The notes under the pieces are model-generated. The model saw only the letters and a list, made by a program, of their open reading frames with translations, did not search any database and had not been told where the DNA came from. From Candidatus Avisuccinivibrio pullicola (GTDB lineage: Bacteria > Pseudomonadota > Gammaproteobacteria > Enterobacterales > Succinivibrionaceae), in assembly GCA_018713485.1 (NCBI GenBank), contig DVOQ01000066.1, forward strand, positions 1 to 61,428: DNA of 61,428 bases. Direction: 5' to 3'. Positions within the stretch are counted from its first letter, which is position 1. Each line of letters starts with the position of its first letter. Of this stretch, positions 17,119-27,083 are shown piece after piece. A program made the translations under genes and the position numbers.

Positions 17119-20100
17119 ATGACCGAAAACGTCGGCGAGTACCAGGCGCTGGCCCGCAAGTACCGCCCGCAGCGCTTTGAAGACGTGGTGGGACAAAGCC
17201 ACGTCATTACCGCCCTTGCCAATACCATTGACGCAAGGCGCATTCATCACGCCTATCTCCTGACCGGTACCCGCGGTATCGGTAAGACCACCATTGCCCG
17301 TATCATAGCCCGCTCCCTCGAGTGCGAGAACGGGATTTCCTCGCATCCCTGCGGTACCTGCAGCGCCTGTAAGGCCATCGCCACGGGATCTTTCCCCGAT
17401 GTCATCGAAATCGATGCCGCCTCGCAGACCAAGGTGGACGATACCCGTGCCTTACTTGAAAACACGCAGTATCCTCCCTTAAGCGGCCGCTATAAGATTT
17501 ACATCATTGACGAGGTGCACATGCTCTCGCAGAGCAGCTTTAACGCACTGTTAAAGACGCTTGAAGAGCCGCCTGCCTACGTCAAGTTCATCCTGGCCAC
17601 CACCGATCCCCACAAGATCCCCACCACGGTGCTTTCGCGCTGCCTTAAATTCCAGTTAAAGGCCCTCACCGTCGAGGAGATCCGCGCCCAGATAGAAAAA
17701 ATTGCAAAGAATGAGGGCATTAAATGCGAAGGCGAGGCTGCGACCTTAATCGCCCGCGCCGCGCGCGGCTCGATGCGTGACGCCCTGTCCTTATGCGATC
17801 AGGCCATTGCCCTCGGGAACGGCACCCTGGAGCGCGGCAGCGTCATCGCCATGTTAGGTACGGCGGGCGATGAGATGTTAGATGAGGTCTTAAGACTGTG
17901 CGGGGAAGGTACCGGTCAGTCGCTGCCTGCCGTGCTCGATCACATCACGGCGCTCGCTCCCAATTACCGCTCCTTAATGGAAGAGCTCGCCGTCCTCTTC
18001 CATGACATCGCGCTCTATCAGTTCATAGGCGGTACCCGCCTTGAGCTCTTTACCTATCCCAGGGAGATGTTAGAGCGGCACGCCCGTGCCCTGCATCCTG
18101 AAAAGGTGCAGTTAGGCTATCAGATCATCCTGGCAGGTATCGACGAGCTCAGGCTCGCCTCGGACAGCCGCACCGCCTTTGAGATGGCGCTGCTGCGTCT
18201 GCTGGCCTTCGTGCCTGAAAAAAAAAAAACTAATCTAGAGGAGACAGAGGCTGCGGACCTGACCGTGCCGCAGCTCTCTCCTGCGGCTGTATCTTCCCTT
18301 AAGGCGCCTTCGCAGGGCAGGGAGCTTAGGGGCGCTACCCTTGAAAACGCCGCCTCGCTCGTGCGCTCGCTCGCCCGTGAAAGCTCGGTTAAGGACTTAG
18401 CAGCCACTCTGCCCGCCACGCCCGTGCGCCCCTTAAGCCTTGGCGAGGAAATGCTCGAGGCCATCGAGGGGACGGAAAGCACGGGCGGGGAGAAGCCCTC
18501 TGCCGCGTATCTTACGCCCCCTGTTGCTGAAAAAGCAGAGTTAACCTCCCCCGTTAAGGCCGCAGATCTTCCTCCATCCCCTGTGCAGCAGAGCGGTATG
18601 GGACTGCCGGAAAGCTCAGACGGCAGAGCGCAATCTCACGCTCAGGGAGCGGTGAGCCCTGAGAAAGGTCAGGCAGAGGCGGTGAGCAGGTCCGCAGCCG
18701 CAGATGACAGTTCCTCTAAGGAAAATCAGGCTGAGGAAGAAAAGTTTCCCGCTGTAGAGCCCGTGCCTGCCGCAGCCGCTTACGATCCGGCTTTGTCTCC
18801 TGAGGAGGGTAAGGCCGCGATGATGGCTGCTGCTCAGAGCGGATCTTCCTTAAGTGACAGCCCCTATCCGCAGGAAGAGGCGCAGCACGCTGCGTCCTTA
18901 AGTTCCACCTTAAATAAGGTGGAGGCGTACTTAAATCAGCTGTCCGATACCCGCGACAGCCTCAGTCAGACGAAGACGCGCCGCGAGGATGTACTGAGTT
19001 CACAGTTAAATGCCCTTAAGGATCTGGGCCGTTCCCTAAGCGCCGGACGCGTAGCTCCCGTGGGACTGAGCGCTCCGCTGCAGGAAAGCGTCCCCGGAGC
19101 TGCTCTCCACGATTCCCTGCCTGAAGTCTCGCCCCTTGAGGCCAACTTTGCTGCCGTTAAAAATGAAAGGGCCGCAGAAGAGGGGGAGAAGTCTCTCCGT
19201 GACGGTTTGCCTTCCGTTAACGATACGGGTACGGATCTGACGCAGCCCTCTGCAAAACCCGGGGACTTACTTCCTCCCGGGGAGGAGAACCCCGCTACCC
19301 CTGAGGGCAGGGCAGTATCAGTGTCTGATGCTCCTGTGCAGAGCACGGATCCGACCTTTGCGGTAACAGCGGATCTGCCCGAGGCCTTTAAGGGGCTTTC
19401 CCTGAAGGGCGTGGCAGGCGATCCCTTCTCTGTCGCGCAGCTTTCGGCAGGCACGGGAGACAGCGGGGAGAAAGCTCCGGATGTACTTTCCTTAAAGAGC
19501 CGTCTGACGGCGGCCGGGGCGATGGAAATTCCCCCTGACTCTGAGGACGTGTCTTTGCGTCCCGCCCCCGAGATCAGTGACGAGGAGCTGCGGCGCGTGC
19601 AGGGGGTGATTGACGGTACGCTTAGCGCTCAGGAAAACACGCTTATCCCGCAGGCGGATGCAGCGCGCCCTGCTCCTTCCCCGGACTTTAAGGAGCGCCT
19701 TGCCGCGCGCTCGGCCGAGCTGATGGCTACGGTAGGCGGGAGTCTGCAGGTTACGGGAAAGCAGCCCGGTTTAAGGGAGGGGCAGGAGGACGCGCTGCCC
19801 GCCGTCGCCGCAGTACCGGCAGCTTCCGACGCTCTGCCCGCGGTAACTGCACAGCGTCAGGTAAATGCCGGGGTGGCTTTACCTGAGGTAACTTCGCCTG
19901 AGAGTCAGGACGCCCCGGACGCCCTGCCGGCCGCGACGGCCCTGCCTCACCGGGGAGAGCTGTCCGTAGCGCCTCCGGTGAGTGACGTGGCGCCTGAAAC
20001 TGAGAGCAGGGAGCAGCAGGAGACAGACGCGCCTTCACCTGCCGCCGCCCCCGCCGCAAAACTGCCCGCTGAGGAGACAGACAGCACCTCCTACGGCACG

Positions 20101-20766
20101 GAGGAGCTCTTCGTGCCCGTGGAGGATGAGGCGTTTGACGAGGAATACGTGCCTGCGGATCTGCCCGTGGACGCGTATCTCGATCTGCCCGATCCCGAGC
20201 CCGCTCCATCTCCCGTCCTGAATCAGATGGGCCGTCTTAATGACGGCGATCCGCAGAAGCTTAAGGCGCAGGGTACCTATCTTCCCGCTGAACCCTTAGG
20301 CAAAAAGGATCTCATGGGTAAACGCTATTTAGGCGTGGATGATTTTTACGCAGATCTTGAAAAGGAAGATCCGCTGTTTGCTCTGGTGGTGAAGGCGGGT
20401 CCCGACGCTATGGATCTGGGCGTGCTCTGTCATGCCGGACTGTCCTTTGACAGGGAAGCGCGCCTCTTTAAGGTCACGGTGCAAAAACCCAATCTCGTGG
20501 CTGAAAAACCCGCGTTCGCAAGGCGCCTGAGCACCGCTTTGAGCAAGGCACTGGTGGAGAGCGTGACCGTGGAGGTAAGCCTGGTAACAGAGCTCAACGG
20601 CTCCACCCCCTATCAGGGGGCACAGGCGGTATTTGCGCGTGCCATCGCCGCGCGTCACACCGAGCTGATGCACAATCCCGAGATAAGGGCACTGTGCGCG
20701 CTCTTTAATGAGGATCCGGGTACCCTCGGCGTGGAACTGCTTACGGATGCGCCCGCAGATAAGTAG
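17119..20766 (+). CDS. dnaX: DNA polymerase III subunits gamma/tau, with very long linker
   Basis: A 1215-residue DnaX, about twice E. coli's 643. Residues 1-366 are the clamp-loader AAA+ module: GTRGIGKTT at about 50, a four-Cys zinc site between about 68 and 83, IIDEVHML near 130, and TTDPHKIP. Residues 371 to about 1040 are a low-complexity Pro/Ala/Ser/Glu linker with repeated DALPA-like units. The last 170 residues form a folded tail comparable to the polymerase-binding domain V. A run of 12 A at codons 367-371 would allow a gamma-like short product. No ybaB-recR follows. The main product loads the beta clamp and couples the polymerase core to the helicase. Confidence 0.95.
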   Translation: MTENVGEYQALARKYRPQRFEDVVGQSHVITALANTIDARRIHHAYLLTGTRGIGKTTIARIIARSLECENGISSHPCGTCSACKAIATGSFPDVIEIDAASQTKVDDTRALLENTQYPPLSGRYKIYIIDEVHMLSQSSFNALLKTLEEPPAYVKFILATTDPHKIPTTVLSRCLKFQLKALTVEEIRAQIEKIAKNEGIKCEGEAATLIARAARGSMRDALSLCDQAIALGNGTLERGSVIAMLGTAGDEMLDEVLRLCGEGTGQSLPAVLDHITALAPNYRSLMEELAVLFHDIALYQFIGGTRLELFTYPREMLERHARALHPEKVQLGYQIILAGIDELRLASDSRTAFEMALLRLLAFVPEKKKTNLEETEAADLTVPQLSPAAVSSLKAPSQGRELRGATLENAASLVRSLARESSVKDLAATLPATPVRPLSLGEEMLEAIEGTESTGGEKPSAAYLTPPVAEKAELTSPVKAADLPPSPVQQSGMGLPESSDGRAQSHAQGAVSPEKGQAEAVSRSAAADDSSSKENQAEEEKFPAVEPVPAAAAYDPALSPEEGKAAMMAAAQSGSSLSDSPYPQEEAQHAASLSSTLNKVEAYLNQLSDTRDSLSQTKTRREDVLSSQLNALKDLGRSLSAGRVAPVGLSAPLQESVPGAALHDSLPEVSPLEANFAAVKNERAAEEGEKSLRDGLPSVNDTGTDLTQPSAKPGDLLPPGEENPATPEGRAVSVSDAPVQSTDPTFAVTADLPEAFKGLSLKGVAGDPFSVAQLSAGTGDSGEKAPDVLSLKSRLTAAGAMEIPPDSEDVSLRPAPEISDEELRRVQGVIDGTLSAQENTLIPQADAARPAPSPDFKERLAARSAELMATVGGSLQVTGKQPGLREGQEDALPAVAAVPAASDALPAVTAQRQVNAGVALPEVTSPESQDAPDALPAATALPHRGELSVAPPVSDVAPETESREQQETDAPSPAAAPAAKLPAEETDSTSYGTEELFVPVEDEAFDEEYVPADLPVDAYLDLPDPEPAPSPVLNQMGRLNDGDPQKLKAQGTYLPAEPLGKKDLMGKRYLGVDDFYADLEKEDPLFALVVKAGPDAMDLGVLCHAGLSFDREARLFKVTVQKPNLVAEKPAFARRLSTALSKALVESVTVEVSLVTELNGSTPYQGAQAVFARAIAARHTELMHNPEIRALCALFNEDPGTLGVELLTDAPADK
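18218..18229 (+). promoter_or_regulatory. Homopolymeric A12 slippage site in dnaX
   Basis: Twelve consecutive A follow codon 366. In frame 0 translation continues through AAA AAA AAA ACT AAT. Reading one base back gives AAC then TAA (18231-18233), and reading one base forward gives CTA ATC TAG (18236-18238). Transcriptional or ribosomal slippage in either direction would therefore end the protein at about residue 371-372, right after clamp-loader domain III. Slippage making a short gamma is known for dnaX in E. coli and Thermus. Confidence 0.8.
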
Positions 20767-20852
20767 CGCTCCCTGTAAATGACGCGTCCTAAGGCTGTGG
20801 CAGGTAACTTCCATGCTAAGCTTAGGGACGTGTCGTACAATGAGGAAAGAGC

Positions 20853-22271
20853 ATGAGTTTTAACATTCCGCGTAACGGCAAAAAACGCATCGTCGTGGTA
20901 GGCGGCGGTTTCGGCGGCCTTAACCTGTGCCGTGCCCTTAAGGACTCGGGCTATCAGGTGGTGCTCGTTGACAAGAACAATTTCCATCAGTTCCCCCCGC
21001 TCATCTATCAGGTGGCAACCTCGGGCCTGCAGCCCAATGCCATTACCTTTCCTTTCAGAAAGCTTTTTGAGGATCGAAAGGACTTTTACTTCCGCTTAGC
21101 CGAACTGCGCTCCGTCCATCCTGAGGAAAACTACATTCAGACCTCCATCGGCAAGCTTGATTATGACTATCTCGTTCTTGCCATGGGCGCCACCACCAAT
21201 TTCTTTGGCAGTGAGCATCTTGCAGAGAACGCCATAGCGATGAAGACCATTGACGAGGCGATGGGACTTAGAAACGCGCTCCTGTCCAATTTTGAGCGCT
21301 CCGTGACCTGCGCCTCGCCTGAGGAGCGTCAGGAACTGTTAAACGTGGTCATCGTGGGCGGAGGTCCCACGGGCGTGGAAATCGCCGGTGCCATCGCCGA
21401 GATGCGCCGCTACATCCTGCCCACGGATTACCCCGATCTCGACGTTAACAATATGCACATTCACTTAATCCAGGGGGACGATCGCCTCCTGCCGGCCATG
21501 TCCGAGAAGGCCTCGCGCAAGGCTTACGACTTTCTTAAGGAGCTGGGGGTCGAGATTGAGACGGGTAAGTTCATCGTCGATTACGTAGATCACAAGGCGG
21601 TCTTCTCTGACGGCCGTACCCTGCCTACCCGTTCCTTCATCTGGGTTTGCGGCGTGCGCGGCCAGAGTGTCACCGGCCTTGAGCGCGAACGCTTTGGCCA
21701 TGGCGGCCGTCTTAAAGTGGACGCCTACAACAGGGTCATAGGTGAGCGCAATATTTACGCCATCGGCGATCTCTGCCTCATGCAGGGTACCGATCCCGAG
21801 TACCGTCACGGCCACCCGCAGATGGCCCAGCCGGCCATTCAGCAGGGCCTTAATCTCGCGGAGAACTTCAGGGCGCTCCTTAAGGGCGGTAATGTCAGGA
21901 AGTTTACCTACAGGGATTTAGGTTCCATGGCCACCATCGGCCGCAATAAGGCCGTCGCCGACGTTATGGGCAGCCATTTCACCGGCTTTTTCGCCTGGCT
22001 CATGTGGATGGGAGTGCACCTTATTTCCATTCTCGGTGTGCGCAACAAGGTCGCGGTGTTTTTAGACTGGGCGTGGAGCTACTTCACCTACGATAAGAGC
22101 AACCGCATGATCCTCATGGCCAAAAAGCCCCGCGTGCTCCTTGAGCGCGAGGAGCGGGAGAAGGTAAGCCACTGGGGAGTGCAGTCTCCTCCCGTGATCC
22201 CCGCCGAAAACCCGGGCGCTCAGGCCGTTTCCGCTCACGCCCGGAAGATCAGGGAAAACCCTCCCTCCTGA
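20853..22271 (+). CDS. ndh: NADH:quinone oxidoreductase, type II (NDH-2)
   Basis: A 472-residue flavoprotein. It has two dinucleotide-binding motifs, VVVGGGFGGLNL near residue 15 (FAD) and VVIVGGGPTGVEIAG near residue 165 (NADH), plus the quinone-side AQPAIQQG motif. A hydrophobic C-terminal stretch (FFAWLMWMGVHLISILG) likely sits at the membrane. It oxidises NADH without pumping protons. The gene stands alone between dnaX and carA. Its C-terminal extension after about residue 430 is variable in the family. Confidence 0.9.
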   Translation: MSFNIPRNGKKRIVVVGGGFGGLNLCRALKDSGYQVVLVDKNNFHQFPPLIYQVATSGLQPNAITFPFRKLFEDRKDFYFRLAELRSVHPEENYIQTSIGKLDYDYLVLAMGATTNFFGSEHLAENAIAMKTIDEAMGLRNALLSNFERSVTCASPEERQELLNVVIVGGGPTGVEIAGAIAEMRRYILPTDYPDLDVNNMHIHLIQGDDRLLPAMSEKASRKAYDFLKELGVEIETGKFIVDYVDHKAVFSDGRTLPTRSFIWVCGVRGQSVTGLERERFGHGGRLKVDAYNRVIGERNIYAIGDLCLMQGTDPEYRHGHPQMAQPAIQQGLNLAENFRALLKGGNVRKFTYRDLGSMATIGRNKAVADVMGSHFTGFFAWLMWMGVHLISILGVRNKVAVFLDWAWSYFTYDKSNRMILMAKKPRVLLEREEREKVSHWGVQSPPVIPAENPGAQAVSAHARKIRENPPS

Positions 22272-22278
22272 GGCCTTT

Positions 22279-22305
22279 TGTAAGGGGACGGACCATCCCC
22301 TTACA
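22279..22305 (+). terminator. Hairpin after ndh
   Basis: A perfect 10-bp stem (TGTAAGGGGA / TCCCCTTACA) with a 7-base loop lies just after the ndh stop. No T tract follows, so it may be a weak terminator or a stabilising end before the carA promoter. Confidence 0.5.
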
Positions 22306-22342
22306 GTCCTCCGTTTAAGGTGCCCGAGACGTCAATTTCAGC

Positions 22343-22370
22343 TTGAAAAAAGACGGATTATAGGTAAAAT
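22343..22370 (+). promoter_or_regulatory. Sigma-70-type promoter of carAB
   Basis: TTGAAA and TAAAAT are separated by 16 bases. Transcription would start near 22377, leaving a leader of about 85 bases. No ArgR or PyrR-type site was recognised. Confidence 0.6.
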
Positions 22371-22463
22371 ACGTCAGACTTGCACCGGTATGACGGCATT
22401 TCATTTATAAAAATGCTAGCCGGATCAAAAGTCTGTGTTTCAGCATCTTATTCGGGGGTTCTT

Positions 22464-23615
22464 GTGGCATTGACATCCGCAATCCTGGCTCTCGCTGACG
22501 GCACCGTGTTCAAAGGCAAGGCCTTTGGCAAACTGGGCGTGACCGAAACAGGCGAAGTGGTCTTCAACACATCCATGACCGGTTATCAGGAAATCCTGAC
22601 CGACCCATCCTACACGCGACAGATTGTCACCCTTACTTATCCGCATATTGGCAATTACGGAACCAACCACGAGGACTATGAGTCCGACCGCATCTGTGCC
22701 AGCGGCCTTATCATCCGCGATCTCTCGATCGTGGCCTCCAATTTCAGAAGCGAAAAGGATTTATCCTCCTTTTTAGCCGATTACGACCGCCCCGGCATTT
22801 ACGGTATCGATACCCGCATGTTAACGCGGATCCTGCGTGAGAAGGGCTCCCAGAACGGCTGCCTCTCCACCGATCCCGACATGACCGCCGAGAAGGCCCT
22901 CGAGTTAGCCCGCTCCTTTGAGGGCTTAAAGGGCATGGATTTAGCTCAGGTCGCCACCTGCTCCGCGCCCTATGAGTTTACCGACGGCGAATGGCTCTTA
23001 AATCAGGGCTATGTCAATAAGCCTGAGGAAAGCTCCTTTAACATCGTCGCCTATGACTTTGGCATTAAGCGCAATATCCTGCGCATGTTAGTCTCCCGCG
23101 GCTGCAAGGTCACCGTGGTGCCCGCTAAGACCCCGGCCGGCGAAGTGTTAGCCATGAACCCCGATGGCGTGTTCCTCTCCAATGGTCCCGGCGATCCCGC
23201 CCCCTGTGCTTACGCCATTGAAGCGATCCGCCGCTTTATTGAGGCGAAGATCCCCCTCTTCGGGATCTGCCTTGGCCATCAGTTATTAGCCCTGGCCTCC
23301 GGTGCAGAGACCATGAAGATGAAGTTCGGCCATCACGGCGCCAATCACCCCGTGCGTGAACTTGCCACCGGCCGCGTCCTTATCACCTCGCAGAACCACG
23401 GTTTCGCTGTGGACGAGAGCACGCTGCCTGAGACGCTGCGTCCCACGCACCGTTCGCTCTTTGACGGCACTCTGCAGGGTATCGAGCGCACGGACGCCCC
23501 GGCCTTCAGCTTCCAGGGACATCCCGAGGCCAGCCCCGGTCCCCACGATCCCTCACCCCTCTTTGATCATTTCATTGAACTGATGCGTGAGCACCGCGCC
23601 AAGGGAGGCAACTGA
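22464..23615 (+). CDS. carA: Carbamoyl-phosphate synthase, small subunit
   Basis: About 383 residues. The N-terminal domain has [19 protein letters not shown] and [10 protein letters not shown], and the C-terminal class I glutamine amidotransferase domain has the nucleophile in FGICLGHQL, with the catalytic His-Glu in [11 protein letters not shown]. The GTG at 22464 fits the family N-terminus, with a G-run just upstream; the longer frame to 22380 would add unconserved residues. It hydrolyses glutamine and passes ammonia to CarB. carB follows by one base. Confidence 0.93.
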   Translation: MALTSAILALADGTVFKGKAFGKLGVTETGEVVFNTSMTGYQEILTDPSYTRQIVTLTYPHIGNYGTNHEDYESDRICASGLIIRDLSIVASNFRSEKDLSSFLADYDRPGIYGIDTRMLTRILREKGSQNGCLSTDPDMTAEKALELARSFEGLKGMDLAQVATCSAPYEFTDGEWLLNQGYVNKPEESSFNIVAYDFGIKRNILRMLVSRGCKVTVVPAKTPAGEVLAMNPDGVFLSNGPGDPAPCAYAIEAIRRFIEAKIPLFGICLGHQLLALASGAETMKMKFGHHGANHPVRELATGRVLITSQNHGFAVDESTLPETLRPTHRSLFDGTLQGIERTDAPAFSFQGHPEASPGPHDPSPLFDHFIELMREHRAKGGN

Positions 23616-23616
23616 T

Positions 23617-26600
23617 ATGCCCAAGCGTACAGACATTAAAAGCATTCTCATCTTAGGTGCCGGTCCCATCGTCATCGGTCAGGCCTGCGAGTTTGACTAT
23701 TCCGGTACCCAGGCCTGCCGCGCCCTGCGCGAGGAAGGCTACCGCGTTATCCTGGTGAACTCCAACCCCGCCACCATCATGACCGATCCGGACATGGCGG
23801 ACGCCACTTACATCGAGCCCATTCACTGGAAGGTGGTGGAGAAGATCATTGACAAGGAGCGCCCCGATGCCATTCTGCCCACCATGGGCGGTCAGACGGC
23901 CTTAAACTGCTCTCTCGATTTAGAGCGGCACGGCGTTTTAGAGAAGTATGGCGTGGAGATGATCGGCGCTAACGCCGACACCATCGACAAGGCCGAGAAC
24001 CGTGAGCGCTTTGACGAGGCCATGCGCAAGATTGGCCTTGAATGCCCCCGTTCGGGTATTGCCCACAGCCTCGACGAGGCCTGGGAGGTGCAAAAGCGCG
24101 TCGGCTTCCCCTGCATTATCCGTCCTTCCTTCACCATGGGCGGCACGGGCGGCGGTATCGCCTACAACCCCGAGGAGTTCGTCTCCATCTGCACTAAGGG
24201 TCTGGAAAGCTCGCCTACCCACGAGCTCCTTATCGACGAGTCCTTAATCGGCTGGAAGGAGTTCGAGATGGAGGTGGTGCGTGACCGCAAGGATAACTGC
24301 ATCATTGTCTGCTCCATCGAAAACCTCGATCCCATGGGCATTCATACCGGTGACTCCATCACCGTCGCTCCCGCCCAGACCTTAACGGACAAGGAATATC
24401 AGATCATGCGTGACGCCGCCATGGCCGTGTTACGCGAGATCGGTGTCGAGACCGGCGGCTCCAACGTGCAGTTCGGTATCGATCCCAGAACGGGCCGTAT
24501 GGTCATCATCGAGATGAACCCGCGCGTCTCCCGTTCTTCGGCCCTTGCCTCCAAGGCCACGGGTTTCCCCATCGCCAAGATTGCCGCCAAGCTCGCCGTG
24601 GGCTATACCTTAGATGAGTTAGGCAACGATATTACCGGCGATAAAACCCCGGCTTCCTTCGAGCCCTCGATTGACTACGTCGTTACCAAGGTGCCGCGTT
24701 TTAATTTCGAGAAATTCCCCAACGCCAATGACCGTCTCACCACGCAGATGAAGTCGGTGGGTGAGGTGATGGCCATCGGCCGTACCTTCCAGGAATCCCT
24801 GCAGAAGGCCCTGCGCGGTCTTGAAACCGGCAAGTGCGGTTTTGATCCCCGTATCAACATGACGGAGAAGGAAGCCCGCACCAAGGTGCTGCACGATCTC
24901 GAAGACGCCGGTGCCCACCGTATCTGGTACATCGGTGATGCCTTCCGCATGGGCATGACCGTGGACGAGGTCTTCTCCTATACCCATATCGATCCGTGGT
25001 TCTTAGCCCAGATTAAGGAACTTATCGACATCGAGAACGGTCTTTCCGGCCGCACCATCAAGTCCCTTGATGCCGACGAGATGCGTGACCTGAAGTCCCG
25101 CGGTTTCTCCGATCAGCGCTTAGCCCAGATCCTCGGCACCACCGAGCAGGCCGTGCGCGAGCGCCGCTGGCTCTTTGACGTCTATCCGACCTTCAAGCGT
25201 GTGGATACCTGCGCCGCCGAGTTTGCCACCTCCACGGCCTATATGTATTCCACTTACGAGCAGGAATGCGAGGCGCAGCCCACTAACAATAAGAAGATCG
25301 TGGTCTTAGGCGGCGGACCCAACCGTATCGGCCAGGGTATCGAATTTGACTACTGCTGCGTCCACGCTTCCATGGCCTTACGCCAGGACGGTTATGAGAC
25401 CATCATGGTCAACTGCAACCCCGAGACCGTTTCCACCGACTACGACGTCTCCGACCGTCTCTATTTCGAGCCCGTCACCTTAGAGGACGTTCTTGAGATC
25501 TGCCGCGTCGAGAAGCCCGATGGCGTCATCGTGCAGTTCGGAGGTCAGACCCCCTTAAAGCTCGCCCGTGACCTGGAGAAGGCCGGCATTAAGGTGATCG
25601 GCACCTCCCCGGACGCCATTGACCGCGCCGAGGACCGTCAGCGCTTCCAGGAAGCCGTGCAGCGTCTGCACCTCCTGCAGCCGCAGAACGGTACTGCCAC
25701 CTCCTTAAATCAGGCCATCAATATCGCCTCCGAGATCGGCTATCCCTTAGTGGTGCGTCCCTCCTACGTGTTAGGCGGCCGCGCCATGGAAGTGGTCTAC
25801 GACGAGGAAGATTTACGCCGTTACTTCGCCGAGGCCGTCAAGGTCTCCAATCAGGCTCCGGTGCTCCTTGACAAGTTCCTCGATCACGCCACCGAAATTG
25901 ACGTGGATGCCGTCTGCGACGGCGAAAAGGTCATCATCGGCGGCATCATGGAGCACGTTGAGGAATGCGGCGTGCACTCAGGCGATGCCTCCTGCGTCCT
26001 GCCCCCGTGGCACTTATCCCAGGACATTCAGAAGGAAATCGCCCGCATTACCCGCGATTTAGCCTTAGAGCTTGATGTGCGCGGCCTGATGAACGTGCAG
26101 TTAGCCGTCCGCGAGGACAAGATTTACCTCATTGAGGTCAATCCCCGCGCTGCCCGTACCGTGCCCTTCGTTTCCAAGGCCACCTCGCTGCCCTTAGCCA
26201 AGATTGCCGCCCGCATCATGGTCGGTCAGTCCTTAGCCTCCCAGGGCATTACCCAGGAGATCGTCCCGCCGTACTATTCGGTCAAGGAAGTGGTGCTGCC
26301 CTTCCATAAGTTCCCGGGTTCTGATCCCATTTTAGGCCCCGAGATGCGTTCCACCGGTGAGGTCATGGGTACGGCCCGTCACTTCCCCGAGGCTTACGCC
26401 AAGGCCGAGCTGGCCTCAGGCTCGCGTATTGTCCGCGAAGGCCGCGTCCTGCTGTCCGTCTCCAACTCCGACAAGGCCCGCCTGCCGCGCCTTGGCCGCA
26501 TGTTAGAGAAGGCCGGTTTTGAGATTGACGCCACCGGCGGCACTTACCACTGTCTCGTCGAGGCCGGTATCAAGTGCACGCATGTCAAGAAGGTCTACGA

Positions 26601-26844
26601 GGGCCGTCCCAACATCCTTGACGGCATCAAGTCAGGTCTCTACACCTTCGTGGTCAATACCACCGAAGGCCGTCAGTCCGTGCTTGACTCCCGCGAGCTG
26701 CGCCGCGGCGCTCTGCAGTATCACGTTTCCTACTGCACCACCATGAACGCGGCTTTAGCTACCATGGAGGCCATTACCGAAAATGAGTTCTCCAACGTAA
26801 GCTCGCTGCAGGATCTCCATCAGAAGATCCGCTCCCGCGCCTAG
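23617..26844 (+). CDS. carB: Carbamoyl-phosphate synthase, large subunit
   Basis: A 1075-residue protein, very close to E. coli's 1073. Two homologous ATP-grasp halves are evident: the first with [19 protein letters not shown] at the start and [19 protein letters not shown] near residue 300; the second with [20 protein letters not shown] near residue 560 and [19 protein letters not shown]. An MGS-like regulatory domain forms the end. The ATG at 23617 has AGGGAGG upstream. It makes carbamoyl phosphate for arginine and pyrimidine synthesis. Confidence 0.96.
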   Translation: MPKRTDIKSILILGAGPIVIGQACEFDYSGTQACRALREEGYRVILVNSNPATIMTDPDMADATYIEPIHWKVVEKIIDKERPDAILPTMGGQTALNCSLDLERHGVLEKYGVEMIGANADTIDKAENRERFDEAMRKIGLECPRSGIAHSLDEAWEVQKRVGFPCIIRPSFTMGGTGGGIAYNPEEFVSICTKGLESSPTHELLIDESLIGWKEFEMEVVRDRKDNCIIVCSIENLDPMGIHTGDSITVAPAQTLTDKEYQIMRDAAMAVLREIGVETGGSNVQFGIDPRTGRMVIIEMNPRVSRSSALASKATGFPIAKIAAKLAVGYTLDELGNDITGDKTPASFEPSIDYVVTKVPRFNFEKFPNANDRLTTQMKSVGEVMAIGRTFQESLQKALRGLETGKCGFDPRINMTEKEARTKVLHDLEDAGAHRIWYIGDAFRMGMTVDEVFSYTHIDPWFLAQIKELIDIENGLSGRTIKSLDADEMRDLKSRGFSDQRLAQILGTTEQAVRERRWLFDVYPTFKRVDTCAAEFATSTAYMYSTYEQECEAQPTNNKKIVVLGGGPNRIGQGIEFDYCCVHASMALRQDGYETIMVNCNPETVSTDYDVSDRLYFEPVTLEDVLEICRVEKPDGVIVQFGGQTPLKLARDLEKAGIKVIGTSPDAIDRAEDRQRFQEAVQRLHLLQPQNGTATSLNQAINIASEIGYPLVVRPSYVLGGRAMEVVYDEEDLRRYFAEAVKVSNQAPVLLDKFLDHATEIDVDAVCDGEKVIIGGIMEHVEECGVHSGDASCVLPPWHLSQDIQKEIARITRDLALELDVRGLMNVQLAVREDKIYLIEVNPRAARTVPFVSKATSLPLAKIAARIMVGQSLASQGITQEIVPPYYSVKEVVLPFHKFPGSDPILGPEMRSTGEVMGTARHFPEAYAKAELASGSRIVREGRVLLSVSNSDKARLPRLGRMLEKAGFEIDATGGTYHCLVEAGIKCTHVKKVYEGRPNILDGIKSGLYTFVVNTTEGRQSVLDSRELRRGALQYHVSYCTTMNAALATMEAITENEFSNVSSLQDLHQKIRSRA

Positions 26845-26865
26845 TCTTAAGACTTAGCGTCTGTC

Positions 26866-26888
26866 AAGGCCCCCTTTCCGGGGGCCTT
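26866..26888 (+). terminator. Terminator of carAB
   Basis: A perfect 9-bp GC-rich stem (AAGGCCCCC / GGGGGCCTT) with a TTTCC loop, 21 bases after carB. The downstream T content is low (TTGTCGT), but the stem is strong. Confidence 0.75.
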
Positions 26889-26999
26889 GTCGTATCTGCA
26901 CCGCTTATATATGCGCTTTTCTGCCCTCTCTGAACTAAGAATAATTTTCACAAAACCGCGATCTGTATCACAAAAATGCTATCATATGCAGTGTTGGAA

Positions 27000-27040
27000 C
27001 CTGACGTAACCTGCAAGGTTGAGTGACGCAGGGGGTCAGG
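27000..27040 (+). promoter_or_regulatory. Structured leader of the MglB-like gene
   Basis: CCTGAC pairs with GTCAGG 29 bases on and encloses a smaller AACCT/AGGTT hairpin. It lies between an extended -10 (TGC-TATCAT, 26980-26985) and the ATG at 27084. It may influence mRNA stability or translation; no known riboswitch was recognised. Confidence 0.35.
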
Positions 27041-27083
27041 ATAAAGCTTAACTTTTTTGGTGCTCCGCACCCTGAAGGAAAAT

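Noticed and set aside
19751-20221. Arg/Pro-rich open frames within the dnaX linker on both strands
   Set aside because: They arise from the biased GC-rich linker codons; the frame-0 tau product explains the region.
23892-24987. Long minus-strand open frames within carB
   Set aside because: Antisense shadows of a strongly conserved enzyme gene.
26957-26972. CRP-like site (CGCGA-N6-TCACA) upstream of the MglB-like gene
   Set aside because: It overlaps the spacer of the best -10 (26980-26985), the wrong distance for activation, and one half matches poorly.
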